DNA of 64,000 bases. Source: Halopseudomonas pelagia. Its GTDB lineage: Bacteria > Pseudomonadota > Gammaproteobacteria > Pseudomonadales > Pseudomonadaceae. A program made the position numbers and the translations under genes. Location of the stretch: contig NZ_CP033116.1 of the NCBI RefSeq assembly GCF_009497895.1, positions 1 to 64,000 on the forward strand, in the 5' to 3' direction. How positions within the stretch are numbered: position 1 is the stretch's first letter; every line of letters begins with the position of its first letter. Shown piece after piece: positions 10,631 through 18,752 of this stretch. Below the pieces are notes generated by a model. That model did not search any database and was not told where the DNA came from. It was given only the letters and a program-made list of their open reading frames with translations.

Positions 10631-12106
10631 ATGCCTTTTTCCTTTTCTTCGTCGCCTGTTTCTTCGCAACGTAAAACCTCACTTTCTCATCCACTTCGCT
10701 GGGTCACACTACTGGCGCTTTTCAGCTGCTTGCTGGCGAGCGGTTGCCAGGCCTTGCGCCCGCTACCCGAGAGCCTGTCAATCGCCCCGCCACTGCGCGA
10801 CCTGCAACAGGCCGAGCTGCTGATCGATCAGACCTACGTCACCAGCAGCGGCGAGCGTGTCAGTGAACAACAGGTTTTCGACGAAGTGCTGCGCCTGATA
10901 GCCCAGGCCCGAAAGCTGGTGCTGGTCGATATGTTTCTGTTCAACGACTTTGCCGGCAAGGATAGCTATCGGCCTCTCTCGGCAGAACTCACCACCGCCT
11001 TGGTTCAGGCCCGAGAACAATATCCGCAAATGCCGGTTGTGTTGATTACCGACCCGTTCAATACCCTGTACGGTGGCATCCGCAACGGCCATCTGGAGCA
11101 ACTGCAGGCGGCCGGCGTCAGCGTGGTGATGACCGACCTCAGCCAGCTACCCGCTTCCAACCCGGCCTGGACCGGCATCTGGACTCTGTGTTGCAGCTAC
11201 CTGGGTAACAGCGCTGAAGGCGGATGGCTTCCCAACCCCGTGGGCGAAGGAAAAGTCACCCTGCGCAGCTACCTGCATCTGATCAATTTCCGCGCCAACC
11301 ACCGCAAGACTCTGGTCGTTGATGAAGGCGACAACTGGACCGGGCTGGTTACCTCGGGCAATCCGCATGACGCCAGCAGCCGCCACAGCAATAACGCCCT
11401 GCGTTTCAGTGGCGCCGCCGCACTCGACCTGTTGGCGAGTGAAATAGCCGTTCTGCGATTTTCCTCGGAAATAGATACCTCCGACTGGCCGGCCGCACCC
11501 GCGCCGACAGCTACAACAGATTCGCAGCTGCAGGTACTTACCGAGGCAGCCATTCGCGATGCCCTGCTGCGGGTGGTTGATAGTGCGCAACCGGGCGACG
11601 AGCTGGATCTGGAGGTGTTCTATTTTTCCCATCGGCCGCTGATCGAGGCGCTGATACGCGCGCAGCAGCGTGGGGTGCAGTTGCGCGTGTTGATGGACGC
11701 CAATCGCGACGCCTTCGGCCGGGAGAAGAATGGGGTGCCTAATCGGCAGGTTGCCTGGGATCTGCACGAAGCGGGAATCGACGTACGCTGGTGCGCGACG
11801 CAGGGCGAACAGTGCCATCGCAAATGGCTGCGTCTGGATCGCGCCGACGGTCGCAGCGAGCTGATCACCGGCTCTGCCAACTTCACCCGGCGCAACCTGG
11901 ATGACCTGAATCTGGAAACCAGCGTCAGGCTGCTGGCACCCGCGCAGCAACAGGTCATGCAGGCAGCACGCGAGCAGTTCGAGCGCAGCTGGAGCAACCC
12001 CAACGGCGAGCAGCACAGTCTGCCTTACGCGAAGTTTGCCGACCACTCGCGCTGGCGTTACGGGCTATACCGCTTTATGGAGTTTTCCGGAGTCTCGACG
12101 TTCTAG
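10631..12106 (+). CDS. Phospholipase D-like lipoprotein with two HKD motifs
   Basis: A 491-residue PLD-superfamily protein. The first HKD motif is H224-K226-D231 (NHRKTLVVDEG) and the second H396-K398-D403 (CHRKWLRLD), followed by GSANFTRRN. Both are intact, so phosphatidyl transfer or phosphodiester hydrolysis is likely; cardiolipin synthases share this fold. The N-terminus carries a lipobox (LLASGC), so it may be a periplasm-facing lipoprotein rather than a polytopic Cls enzyme. The ribosome site is weak and the exact start uncertain. The substrate is unknown. Confidence 0.75.
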   Translation: MPFSFSSSPVSSQRKTSLSHPLRWVTLLALFSCLLASGCQALRPLPESLSIAPPLRDLQQAELLIDQTYVTSSGERVSEQQVFDEVLRLIAQARKLVLVDMFLFNDFAGKDSYRPLSAELTTALVQAREQYPQMPVVLITDPFNTLYGGIRNGHLEQLQAAGVSVVMTDLSQLPASNPAWTGIWTLCCSYLGNSAEGGWLPNPVGEGKVTLRSYLHLINFRANHRKTLVVDEGDNWTGLVTSGNPHDASSRHSNNALRFSGAAALDLLASEIAVLRFSSEIDTSDWPAAPAPTATTDSQLQVLTEAAIRDALLRVVDSAQPGDELDLEVFYFSHRPLIEALIRAQQRGVQLRVLMDANRDAFGREKNGVPNRQVAWDLHEAGIDVRWCATQGEQCHRKWLRLDRADGRSELITGSANFTRRNLDDLNLETSVRLLAPAQQQVMQAAREQFERSWSNPNGEQHSLPYAKFADHSRWRYGLYRFMEFSGVSTF

Positions 12107-12132
12107 GCGCTGGCGGGGGCCAGCGCAGCTGC

Positions 12133-12163
12133 AAGCTTCAAGCTTCAAGCTTCAAGCTTCAAG
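12133..12163. repeat. Tandem heptamer (AAGCTTC) x4
   Basis: Four perfect copies of AAGCTTC plus AAG. Each copy contains the self-complementary AAGCTT. It lies 27 bp after the PLD-like gene, before a second heptamer array. Confidence 0.95.
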
Positions 12164-12194
12164 AAAAGCCTAGATAGCTGACCTTCCGCTTTTA

Positions 12195-12225
12195 GCTTGC
12201 CGCTTGCCGCTTGCCGCTTGCCGCT
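12195..12225. repeat. Tandem heptamer (GCTTGCC) x4
   Basis: Four perfect copies of GCTTGCC plus GCT, 31 bp after the AAGCTTC array and 7 bp before the gabT stop. Both arrays have a 7-bp period and the same total length of 31 bp. Confidence 0.95.
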
Positions 12226-12231
12226 CAGAGC

Positions 12232-13512
12232 TTAGCTGCCGGCCAGTTCGGCAAAGCAGGCAGCGATGATATCCATCCCCGCCTGCACTTCCATATCGCT
12301 GGCGGTCAGCGGCACCAGAATACGGATCACGTTGCCGTACTGCCCGCAGGACAACAGAATCAGCCCCTTGTCGCGGGCCAGTGCAACCACCTTGGCCGCC
12401 AGCTCCGCATCCGGCCGGCACTCGGAAGTAAACAGCTCGCACGCAACCATCGCGCCCAGACCGCGCACATCTCCAATGCGCTTGTCCTGCGCTGCAATGT
12501 CACGCAGCCGACCCATGATCATCTCGCCCAGAGTATTGCTGCGCGCCAGCAGATTCTCTTCTTCGAATACCTCGATCACCGCCAGCGCGGCGGCGCAAGC
12601 CAGCGGGTTGCCAGCGTAAGTACCGCCCAGCCCGCCGGGCGCGATGGCGTCCATCATCTCGGCACGCCCGCACACACCAGCCACCGGAAAACCTCCAGCA
12701 ATCGATTTGGCAAAGGTGGTCAGATCCGGCGCGACACCCATCTGCTCCATGGCGAAAAAGGTACCGGTACGCCCAGCTCCACTCTGCACCTCATCGGCCA
12801 CCAGCACAATGCCGTGCAGGTCGCAAAGCTCACGCAGTTTCTTCATGAACGCCTGGCTGGCCACGTAAAAACCACCCTCACCCTGAACCGGCTCGATCAC
12901 GATCGCCGCAATATCCCGCGGCTCGGCATCGTTCTTGAAAATGCGCTCAATGCTGGCGATAGCATCGTCATCGCTGACACCATGCAAGGGGCAAGGGAAC
13001 TGCGCCCGGTAAACGCCGCCGGGCATCAGACCCATCCCCGCGGAATAGGGCGAAACCTTACCGTTCATTGACAGCGTCATCATCGTGCGGCCGTGATAGC
13101 CGCCAGTGAAGGCAATCACACCCGCACGCCCGGTCGCTGCGCGGGCGATTTTCACTGCGTTTTCCAAGGCCTCGGAGCCGGTGGTGACCAACAGGGTCTT
13201 TTTGGCAAAGTCGCCGGGCACCAGCGTGTTGAGCTTTTCACACAGCTCCACGTAGGGCTCGTAAGCCAGCACCTGAAAGCAGGTGTGGGTGAACTGCTCC
13301 ATCTGCCGTTTGACCGCCTCCATCACCTTGGGGTGCCGGTGGCCGGTATTGAGTACGGCGATGCCGCCAGCGAAATCAATATACTGACGACCCTCGACAT
13401 CCCAGACAGTGGCGTTCTCTGCGCGCTGTACGAATATCGGGTGGATCTGGCTAACGCCACGGGCGACCGCGGCATGCCGGCGCTGCATCAAGGAATCATT
13501 GGTCTTGCTCAT
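12232..13512 (-). CDS. gabT: 4-aminobutyrate--2-oxoglutarate aminotransferase
   Basis: A class-III PLP transaminase that converts GABA and 2-oxoglutarate to succinate semialdehyde and glutamate. It is 426 residues from the ATG at 13512, which has GGAGG five bases upstream; the open frame runs 18 codons further without a ribosome site. Visible features are the TGSEALENAVKIAR phosphate-binding stretch, Asp240 (VADEVQ) and the Schiff-base Lys269 (TFAKSIAGGFP). gabD lies 35 bp upstream on the same strand, so gabD-gabT form an operon for GABA use. Confidence 0.93.
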   Translation of the reverse strand: MSKTNDSLMQRRHAAVARGVSQIHPIFVQRAENATVWDVEGRQYIDFAGGIAVLNTGHRHPKVMEAVKRQMEQFTHTCFQVLAYEPYVELCEKLNTLVPGDFAKKTLLVTTGSEALENAVKIARAATGRAGVIAFTGGYHGRTMMTLSMNGKVSPYSAGMGLMPGGVYRAQFPCPLHGVSDDDAIASIERIFKNDAEPRDIAAIVIEPVQGEGGFYVASQAFMKKLRELCDLHGIVLVADEVQSGAGRTGTFFAMEQMGVAPDLTTFAKSIAGGFPVAGVCGRAEMMDAIAPGGLGGTYAGNPLACAAALAVIEVFEEENLLARSNTLGEMIMGRLRDIAAQDKRIGDVRGLGAMVACELFTSECRPDAELAAKVVALARDKGLILLSCGQYGNVIRILVPLTASDMEVQAGMDIIAACFAELAGS

Positions 13513-13547
13513 ATCGACCTCCATCAGTGCTGACCCTGAAACAGGGC

Positions 13548-15008
13548 TCAGATGCCACCCAGGCACAGGTATTTTATTTCAACGTACTCATCGATGCCGT
13601 GCCGGGAACCTTCGCGGCCCAGGCCGGATGACTTCATGCCGCCAAAGGGCGCAACTTCAGTAGAGATCAGCCCTGTATTGATTCCCACCATGCCGTACTC
13701 CAATGCCTCGGCGACGCGGAAGGCCCGACTCAGATCGCGCGCATAGAAATACGCGGCCAGACCGAACTCGGTATCGTTGGCCTGACGTATCACATCCTCT
13801 TCATCGCTGAAGCGGAACAGCGGAGCGAGCGGGCCGAAGGTTTCTTCGCGGGCCACCAACATGCTGCTGTCGATATCAGCCAGCACCGTAGGCTCGAAGA
13901 AAAAGCCGCCTAACGCATGCGGCTTGCCGCCAATCAATATCTTGGCGCCTTTGTCAGTTGCATCCTGAAGATGCTGCTGCACCTTGGTCACCGCGGCAGC
14001 GTTGATCAGCGGCCCGGTGGTCACATCAGCCGCGGCGCCATCGCCCACCTTGAGTTTTTTCACCGCTTCAACCAACTTGGCCGCGAAGGCATCGTAAACG
14101 CCGTCCTGTACATAAATGCGGTTAGCGCAGACACAGGTTTGCCCGGCGTTACGGTATTTGGAAATCATCGCACCTTCGACGGCAGCATCCAGGTCGGCGT
14201 CGTCAAACACGATAAAGGGCGCGTTGCCGCCGAGCTCCAGCGACAGCTTCTTCAACGTTGGCGCGCACTGTTCCATCAGCTTGATACCTACGCCGGTGGA
14301 GCCGGTGAAGGACAGCTTGCGCACAATCGGATTGCGACACAGTTCGCCGCCCACGGCGATGGATTTATCCACATCGGCCGTAATCACGCTGAACAGCCCG
14401 GCGGGCAAACCGGCTTGCTCTGCCAAGGCGGCCAGGGCCAGCGCTGAGAAAGGCGTCTGGGGTGCGGGCTTGAGTACCATGGCACAACCAGCGGCCAAGG
14501 CAGGAGCGGCCTTACGGGTAATCATCGCCGCAGGGAAGTTCCACGGAGTGATCGCCGCAGTCACGCCTACCGGCTCTTTCTGCACGATAATGCGCTTGTC
14601 CGACTGGTGGCCCGGAATGGTTTCGCCGTAGACGCGCTTGGCCTCTTCGGCGAACCATTCGATAAAGGAAGCGGCATAGGCGACTTCGCCGCGCGCCTCT
14701 GCCAGCGGCTTGCCCTGCTCGGCAGTCATGATGCGCGCCAGATCTTCCTGGTGCAGCATCATCAAATCGAACCATTTGCGCAGTACTGCCGTTCGCTCTT
14801 TGGCAGTGCGCTTACGCCACGCGGGCTGAGCGGCGCGAGCGGCCTCGATGGCGCGCGCGGTTTCTTCCACGCCCATATTCGGCACACTGCCCAGCCGCTC
14901 AGCGTTGGCCGGATTGAATATCTCGGTACGTGCGCCGCTGTCGGCCTCACACCACTGACCGCCAATAAAGGCTTGTTGGCGAAACAGATCGGGAGCGTGC
15001 AATTCCAT
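13548..15008 (-). CDS. gabD: Succinate-semialdehyde dehydrogenase (NADP+)
   Basis: A 486-residue aldehyde dehydrogenase that oxidises succinate semialdehyde from GabT to succinate. Catalytic residues are visible: Asn157 (PWNFP), the general base Glu258 (LELGGNAPF) and the nucleophile Cys292 (GQTCVCANR). The TCVCANR context with its second Cys two residues on is typical of GabD. GAGGA precedes the ATG. It is the first gene of gabDT, 63 bp downstream of a perfect palindrome that may be its operator. Confidence 0.93.
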   Translation of the reverse strand: MELHAPDLFRQQAFIGGQWCEADSGARTEIFNPANAERLGSVPNMGVEETARAIEAARAAQPAWRKRTAKERTAVLRKWFDLMMLHQEDLARIMTAEQGKPLAEARGEVAYAASFIEWFAEEAKRVYGETIPGHQSDKRIIVQKEPVGVTAAITPWNFPAAMITRKAAPALAAGCAMVLKPAPQTPFSALALAALAEQAGLPAGLFSVITADVDKSIAVGGELCRNPIVRKLSFTGSTGVGIKLMEQCAPTLKKLSLELGGNAPFIVFDDADLDAAVEGAMISKYRNAGQTCVCANRIYVQDGVYDAFAAKLVEAVKKLKVGDGAAADVTTGPLINAAAVTKVQQHLQDATDKGAKILIGGKPHALGGFFFEPTVLADIDSSMLVAREETFGPLAPLFRFSDEEDVIRQANDTEFGLAAYFYARDLSRAFRVAEALEYGMVGINTGLISTEVAPFGGMKSSGLGREGSRHGIDEYVEIKYLCLGGI

Positions 15009-15070
15009 GGAAGATCCTCACTGGCAACGATAGAGCATCCGCCGTCAGGCGTAATGCATTTACCACATAG

Positions 15071-15090
15071 ATGTTTGATATTTCAAACAT
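15071..15090. promoter_or_regulatory. 20-bp perfect-arm palindrome, candidate MarR operator for gabDT
   Basis: ATGTTTGA and TCAAACAT form perfect 8-bp arms around TATT. The site is 63 bp upstream of gabD and 153 bp downstream of the MarR gene's stop. Size and symmetry fit a winged-helix dimer such as MarR. I did not see a second copy upstream of marR. Confidence 0.55.
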
Positions 15091-15242
15091 GCTAAGGCGC
15101 AGAAAGGTTTCAGGCAAGAGCCCAATGGAAAAAACGAAGGGAGAAGGCGAGCTAATGCAGGGAGGGCTGCGATGCCCTTGCGGCGGTGGCTGGCATACGC
15201 TGGCAACATCTGCCAGCGCAGCCGCAACGCCGGGCTATCAAA

Positions 15243-15710
15243 TCAGGCTGCGGACTCGCTTTCGAACAACTCGGCAGGACCGTGTTGATCCGCTTCAAGC
15301 AAACCAGCCACCCGCTGCAAACCGGCCAACATCATCAGTTGCTCCCAGTCGGCGAGCTTGCCAAAACGGTCAAGAAACTCAGCGGGCAGCAATGCCGGCT
15401 CAGCTTGAATAGCCGCCAGACCCTTGGTGCTCAGGGCCAAATGCACCTTGCGCTTGTCGCTCTTGCTGCGAATGCGCTGCAACATATCGCGATTTTCCAA
15501 CCGATCAATAATGGTACTCAAGGTTGCCTGAGAAACGCTGACCTTTTTCGCCAGATCGCCCAGAGTGCCCTCGCCCATCGCCTGAATGCTGTGCATGATC
15601 AACAGCTGGATGGGGGTCAGGCCACTATGCCGACCCAAACGCTTGGCATGTATTTCGGTGGCGCGTTGCAGGCGGCGCAACGCTAAATAAAGATCGTGCA
15701 TCATGTACAT
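15243..15710 (-). CDS. MarR family transcriptional regulator
   Basis: A winged-helix regulator of 155 residues from the ATG at 15710, which has GGGAG upstream. The frame is open 15 codons further. The DNA-binding core is visible: the recognition region VSVSQATLSTIIDRLENRD and the wing R-SKSDKRKVHLALSTKG with the conserved Asp-Lys-Arg. It lies 234 bp upstream of gabD on the same strand, with a palindrome between them, so control of gabDT is the simplest guess. The ligand is unknown. Confidence 0.85.
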   Translation of the reverse strand: MYMMHDLYLALRRLQRATEIHAKRLGRHSGLTPIQLLIMHSIQAMGEGTLGDLAKKVSVSQATLSTIIDRLENRDMLQRIRSKSDKRKVHLALSTKGLAAIQAEPALLPAEFLDRFGKLADWEQLMMLAGLQRVAGLLEADQHGPAELFESESAA

Positions 15711-16253
15711 GTTCAGCTCCCGGCAGCACTCTCGGATGAGCGCGCATTTTGCCATACAGTCTAAATATTACAGTAGTAACTAGAAGTTCTGGCTAAGCGC
15801 CGCCCAAACAACCTTAGAGCCCCTGCTTAGCGCAAAATAGTCTTCAATAGGGCGAGAGATTACACCAATTTTATTTTTACTTCAAAATACTTTCACGGAA
15901 ATACGTGCCAGCAACGGTTGATATGGGAAAGTGCTCATGCGCAAAGGTGCCCACCCGCATCTGCAAGCCAGGGGTGCGCAAAGCCTGGCGCATCAAGCTG
16001 TGCATAACCCTGTGCATAAACCGTGGTGACGGCTCTGAGATGCTGGTGATATCGGCAGTGCGCCATAAGCTGCGCAGGCCTGTGCAAGGAGTTGCGCAAC
16101 TTTACGAGACGCGCATCACACCATTACCGCACATCCCAACGTCTAACACCCTAACTTACTGTTATTAATAGCTTTATAAATAACTGGCACAACTCTTGGA
16201 CTAATCAGAGCTCCCGGACACCAAGTCCAATACATCAGGCAAGGAGAGCTCTA
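15711..16253. promoter_or_regulatory. Upstream region of hcp with clustered TGYGCA motifs
   Basis: No credible gene lies here. An AT-rich stretch at about 15860-15895 could bend DNA. From 15938 to 16099 the hexamer TGCGCA or TGTGCA occurs seven times (near 15938, 15975, 16001, 16013, 16071, 16081 and 16093). These include two identical TGCGCAAAG nonamers 37 bp apart and two TGTGCATAA 12 bp apart. A sigma-54-like promoter follows at 16185. The layout suggests enhancer sites for a sigma-54 activator. Confidence 0.45.
16185..16200 (+). promoter_or_regulatory. Sigma-54-like promoter for hcp
   Basis: TGGCAC, five bases, then TTGGA. The -24 element is perfect; the -12 element has GG where GC is usual. 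It lies 54 bp before the hcp start. Orphan hcp genes of P. aeruginosa are known to depend on RpoN, which supports the reading. Confidence 0.6.
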
Positions 16254-16772
16254 ATGCCAACACCCGCGTATATGTCCATCGAAGGAACCAAGCAAGGTCT
16301 GATCACTTCCGGCACCTTTACCGAAGATTCGGTCGGCAACATTTTCCAGGAAGGTCACGAAGATCAGATCCTGGTTCAAGCCTTCGATCACCAGGTAATC
16401 ATTCCGCGCGATCCGCAGTCCGGCCAGCCGACTGGCCAGCGCGTGCACAAACCGCTGATGATCACCAAGGTGTTCGACAAGTCCTCGCCGCTGATCTTCA
16501 ACGCCCTGACTTCCGGTGAGCGTCTGAGCAGCTGTCGTCTCGAGTGGTACCGTACCTCCTCTACCGGCACTCAGGAGCATTACTTCACTATCGAACTGCA
16601 GGACGCGATCATCGTTGATGTGCAATCGCACATGCCGAACTGCCAGGATCCGGCCCAGTCTCATTTCACCCATCTGGAAGATGTATTCTTCACCTATCGC
16701 AAGATCGTCTGGACCCACGAAGTATCCGGCACGTCCGGCTCCGATGACTGGCGCACTCCGATTTCCGCTTAA
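16254..16772 (+). CDS. hcp: Hcp family type VI secretion tube/effector protein (orphan)
   Basis: A 172-residue Hcp protein. It starts MPTPAYMSIEGTKQGLITSG, followed by the conserved HEDQILVQAFDHQVIIPRD, KPLMITKVFDKSSP and the C-terminal FFTYRKIVWTHE. Hcp hexamers stack into the inner tube of the type VI apparatus and are secreted with it. No other type VI gene lies in the window, so this is an orphan copy serving a cluster elsewhere. GGAGAG precedes the ATG. A sigma-54-like promoter is upstream and a strong hairpin follows. Confidence 0.93.
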   Translation: MPTPAYMSIEGTKQGLITSGTFTEDSVGNIFQEGHEDQILVQAFDHQVIIPRDPQSGQPTGQRVHKPLMITKVFDKSSPLIFNALTSGERLSSCRLEWYRTSSTGTQEHYFTIELQDAIIVDVQSHMPNCQDPAQSHFTHLEDVFFTYRKIVWTHEVSGTSGSDDWRTPISA

Positions 16773-16790
16773 ATCGAAAGCCAGCAGCAC

Positions 16791-16815
16791 CATCAGCCGG
16801 GCCATCCGGCTGATG
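16791..16815 (+). terminator. Hairpin downstream of hcp
   Basis: A perfect 10-bp stem, CATCAGCCGG with CCGGCTGATG, around a five-base loop, 18 bp after the hcp stop. There is no T-tract, so it is either a weak terminator or a 3'-end stabiliser for an abundant mRNA. Confidence 0.55.
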
Positions 16816-16966
16816 TCTACGAGCAGCCCAAGCCCAAACCCCCACGCACCAGCTTCCCTATCAAACACAACTTTACTAAACGCAACTCTAAGCCCTTCTG
16901 CCTGTCCATACTCTAGCAACGGGGCGAATCAGCCCACCTACATTCACCCCTGACAAGGGCGACAGT

Positions 16967-18739
16967 ATGTGCGGAATTGCAGGAGAGTTTCGTTTTGATG
17001 GCTTGCCAGCGGATATGGCAACGCTGGATCGTATTACCCGGCACATGGCCCAGCGTGGCCCCGATGCGTCGGGACTCTGGGCCCAAGGCGGCCTGGGACT
17101 GGGTCATCGCAGACTCAAGATCATGGACCTCGCGGAAGCGTCCGGTCAGCCGATGGTGGATGCAGAGGCAGGCCTGTCGCTGGTATTCAACGGCGCCATA
17201 TACAACTACCCGCAATTGCGCGCCGAACTGGAAGCCATGGGTTATCGGTTTTTTTCCGGAGGCGATACCGAGGTGATTCTCAAGGGCTACCATGCCTGGG
17301 GCGAAAAGCTGTTGCCGCGCCTCAACGGCATGTTTGCCATGGCCATCTGGGAGCGCGACACCCAGCGCCTGTTTCTCGCCCGTGACCGTCTCGGCATCAA
17401 GCCGCTGTATTTAAATCGTACCGAGCAGCGCCTGCGCTTCGCCTCCAGCCTCACCGCGCTACTACAAGGCGACGGCGTCGATACCAGCATCAACCCGGTC
17501 GCGCTGAATCATTATCTGTCGTTCCATGCCGTCGTGCCGCCGCCCCTGACACTAGTCAACGGCATCGAAAAGCTGCCGCCGGGCCACTGGATGCGCGTGG
17601 AAAGCGACGGTAGCAGCCATCAGCAACGCTGGTGGGATCTGGAGTACGGCGCTCGCGCCGACGAACAGTCGCTGAGCTTCGACGACTGGCAGGACCGCGT
17701 GCTCGATAGCCTGCGCATGTCAGTCAAACGCCGCAATCTAGCCGCAGTGGATGTGGGCGTGCTGCTGTCCGGCGGCGTCGATTCCAGCCTGTTGGTCGGC
17801 CTGCTGCGCGAAGCGGGTGCGGATAAACTGCAAACCTTTTCCATCGGCTTTGCCGACGTGAATGGCGAAGCCGGTAACGAGTTTCAGTATTCCGACCTGA
17901 TCGCCGAGCACTTCGCCACCGAGCATCACCAGTTGATGATCCCCGAGCAGGAAATTATCGCCCAATTACCGAGTGCCATCGGTGCGATGAACGAGCCGAT
18001 GGTCAGTCACGATTGCATAGCCTTCTATCTGTTATCACGCGAGGTCAGCAAGCATTGCAAGGTGGTGCAGAGCGGTCAGGGCGCGGATGAAATCTTTGCC
18101 GGCTACCACTGGTATCCGCAAGTGGATCAAGCAGCCGATCCGGTCGCTACCTATCAGCAGGCGTTTATGGATCGCAACTTTGCTGAATACCAGCAAACCG
18201 TCAGTTCAGGCTGGGCCACGCATGACTACGCGGGTGAATTTATTCGCGAACATTTTGCACAGCCGGGCGCGAGCAGCGGCCTGGACAAGGCCCTGCGCCT
18301 GGACACCAAGGTGATGCTGGTCGATGACCCAGTCAAGCGCGTGGATAACATGACCATGGCCTGGGGCCTGGAAGCGCGCGTACCCTTCCTTGACCATGAA
18401 GTAGTGGAGCTGGCAGCCCGAGTGCCAGGGCGTTTCAAGTTGCCGGATGACGGCAAGTATGTGCTCAAGGAAGCCTCACGCAAGGTGATTCCCGCTGCGG
18501 TGATCGACCGACCCAAAGGCTACTTTCCGGTGCCGGGGCTGAAGTACCTTGAAGGTTCGACGCTGGATTGGGTAACGGAATCGCTGACCAGTCAGCGTGC
18601 GCTCGAACGCGGCCTGTTCAACCCAGGTTACATCGACAACCTGCTCAGCGATCCCAAGGCGCACATCACACCTTTGCGCGGCTCCAAACTCTGGCAGCTG
18701 GCGATGCTTGGCCTGTGGCTTGATGCGCATAATCTGTAA
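16967..18739 (+). CDS. asnO: N-acetylglutaminylglutamine amidotransferase (asparagine synthetase-like)
   Basis: A 590-residue glutamine-dependent amidotransferase that makes the C-terminal amide of the osmolyte NAGGN. Cys2 (MCGIAGEF) is the glutaminase nucleophile. The N-terminal Ntn domain spans about 200 residues, and the PP-loop GVLLSGGVDSS opens the synthetase domain. YHWYPQ and the C-terminal length match the NAGGN branch of AsnB-like proteins rather than housekeeping AsnB. The next two genes encode the partner synthetase and the associated M42 peptidase, which fixes the assignment. Confidence 0.92.
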   Translation: MCGIAGEFRFDGLPADMATLDRITRHMAQRGPDASGLWAQGGLGLGHRRLKIMDLAEASGQPMVDAEAGLSLVFNGAIYNYPQLRAELEAMGYRFFSGGDTEVILKGYHAWGEKLLPRLNGMFAMAIWERDTQRLFLARDRLGIKPLYLNRTEQRLRFASSLTALLQGDGVDTSINPVALNHYLSFHAVVPPPLTLVNGIEKLPPGHWMRVESDGSSHQQRWWDLEYGARADEQSLSFDDWQDRVLDSLRMSVKRRNLAAVDVGVLLSGGVDSSLLVGLLREAGADKLQTFSIGFADVNGEAGNEFQYSDLIAEHFATEHHQLMIPEQEIIAQLPSAIGAMNEPMVSHDCIAFYLLSREVSKHCKVVQSGQGADEIFAGYHWYPQVDQAADPVATYQQAFMDRNFAEYQQTVSSGWATHDYAGEFIREHFAQPGASSGLDKALRLDTKVMLVDDPVKRVDNMTMAWGLEARVPFLDHEVVELAARVPGRFKLPDDGKYVLKEASRKVIPAAVIDRPKGYFPVPGLKYLEGSTLDWVTESLTSQRALERGLFNPGYIDNLLSDPKAHITPLRGSKLWQLAMLGLWLDAHNL

Positions 18740-18752
18740 GGAATGACTGACC

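Noticed and set aside
12133..12225. Heptamer arrays as a CRISPR or replication-origin iteron cluster
   Set aside because: Unit size is seven bases without spacers, and no initiator gene or AT-rich unwinding region is nearby.
15905..16168. 87-codon ORF upstream of hcp
   Set aside because: Cys/Arg-rich composition unlike any protein family, no ribosome site, and it runs through the TGYGCA motif cluster.
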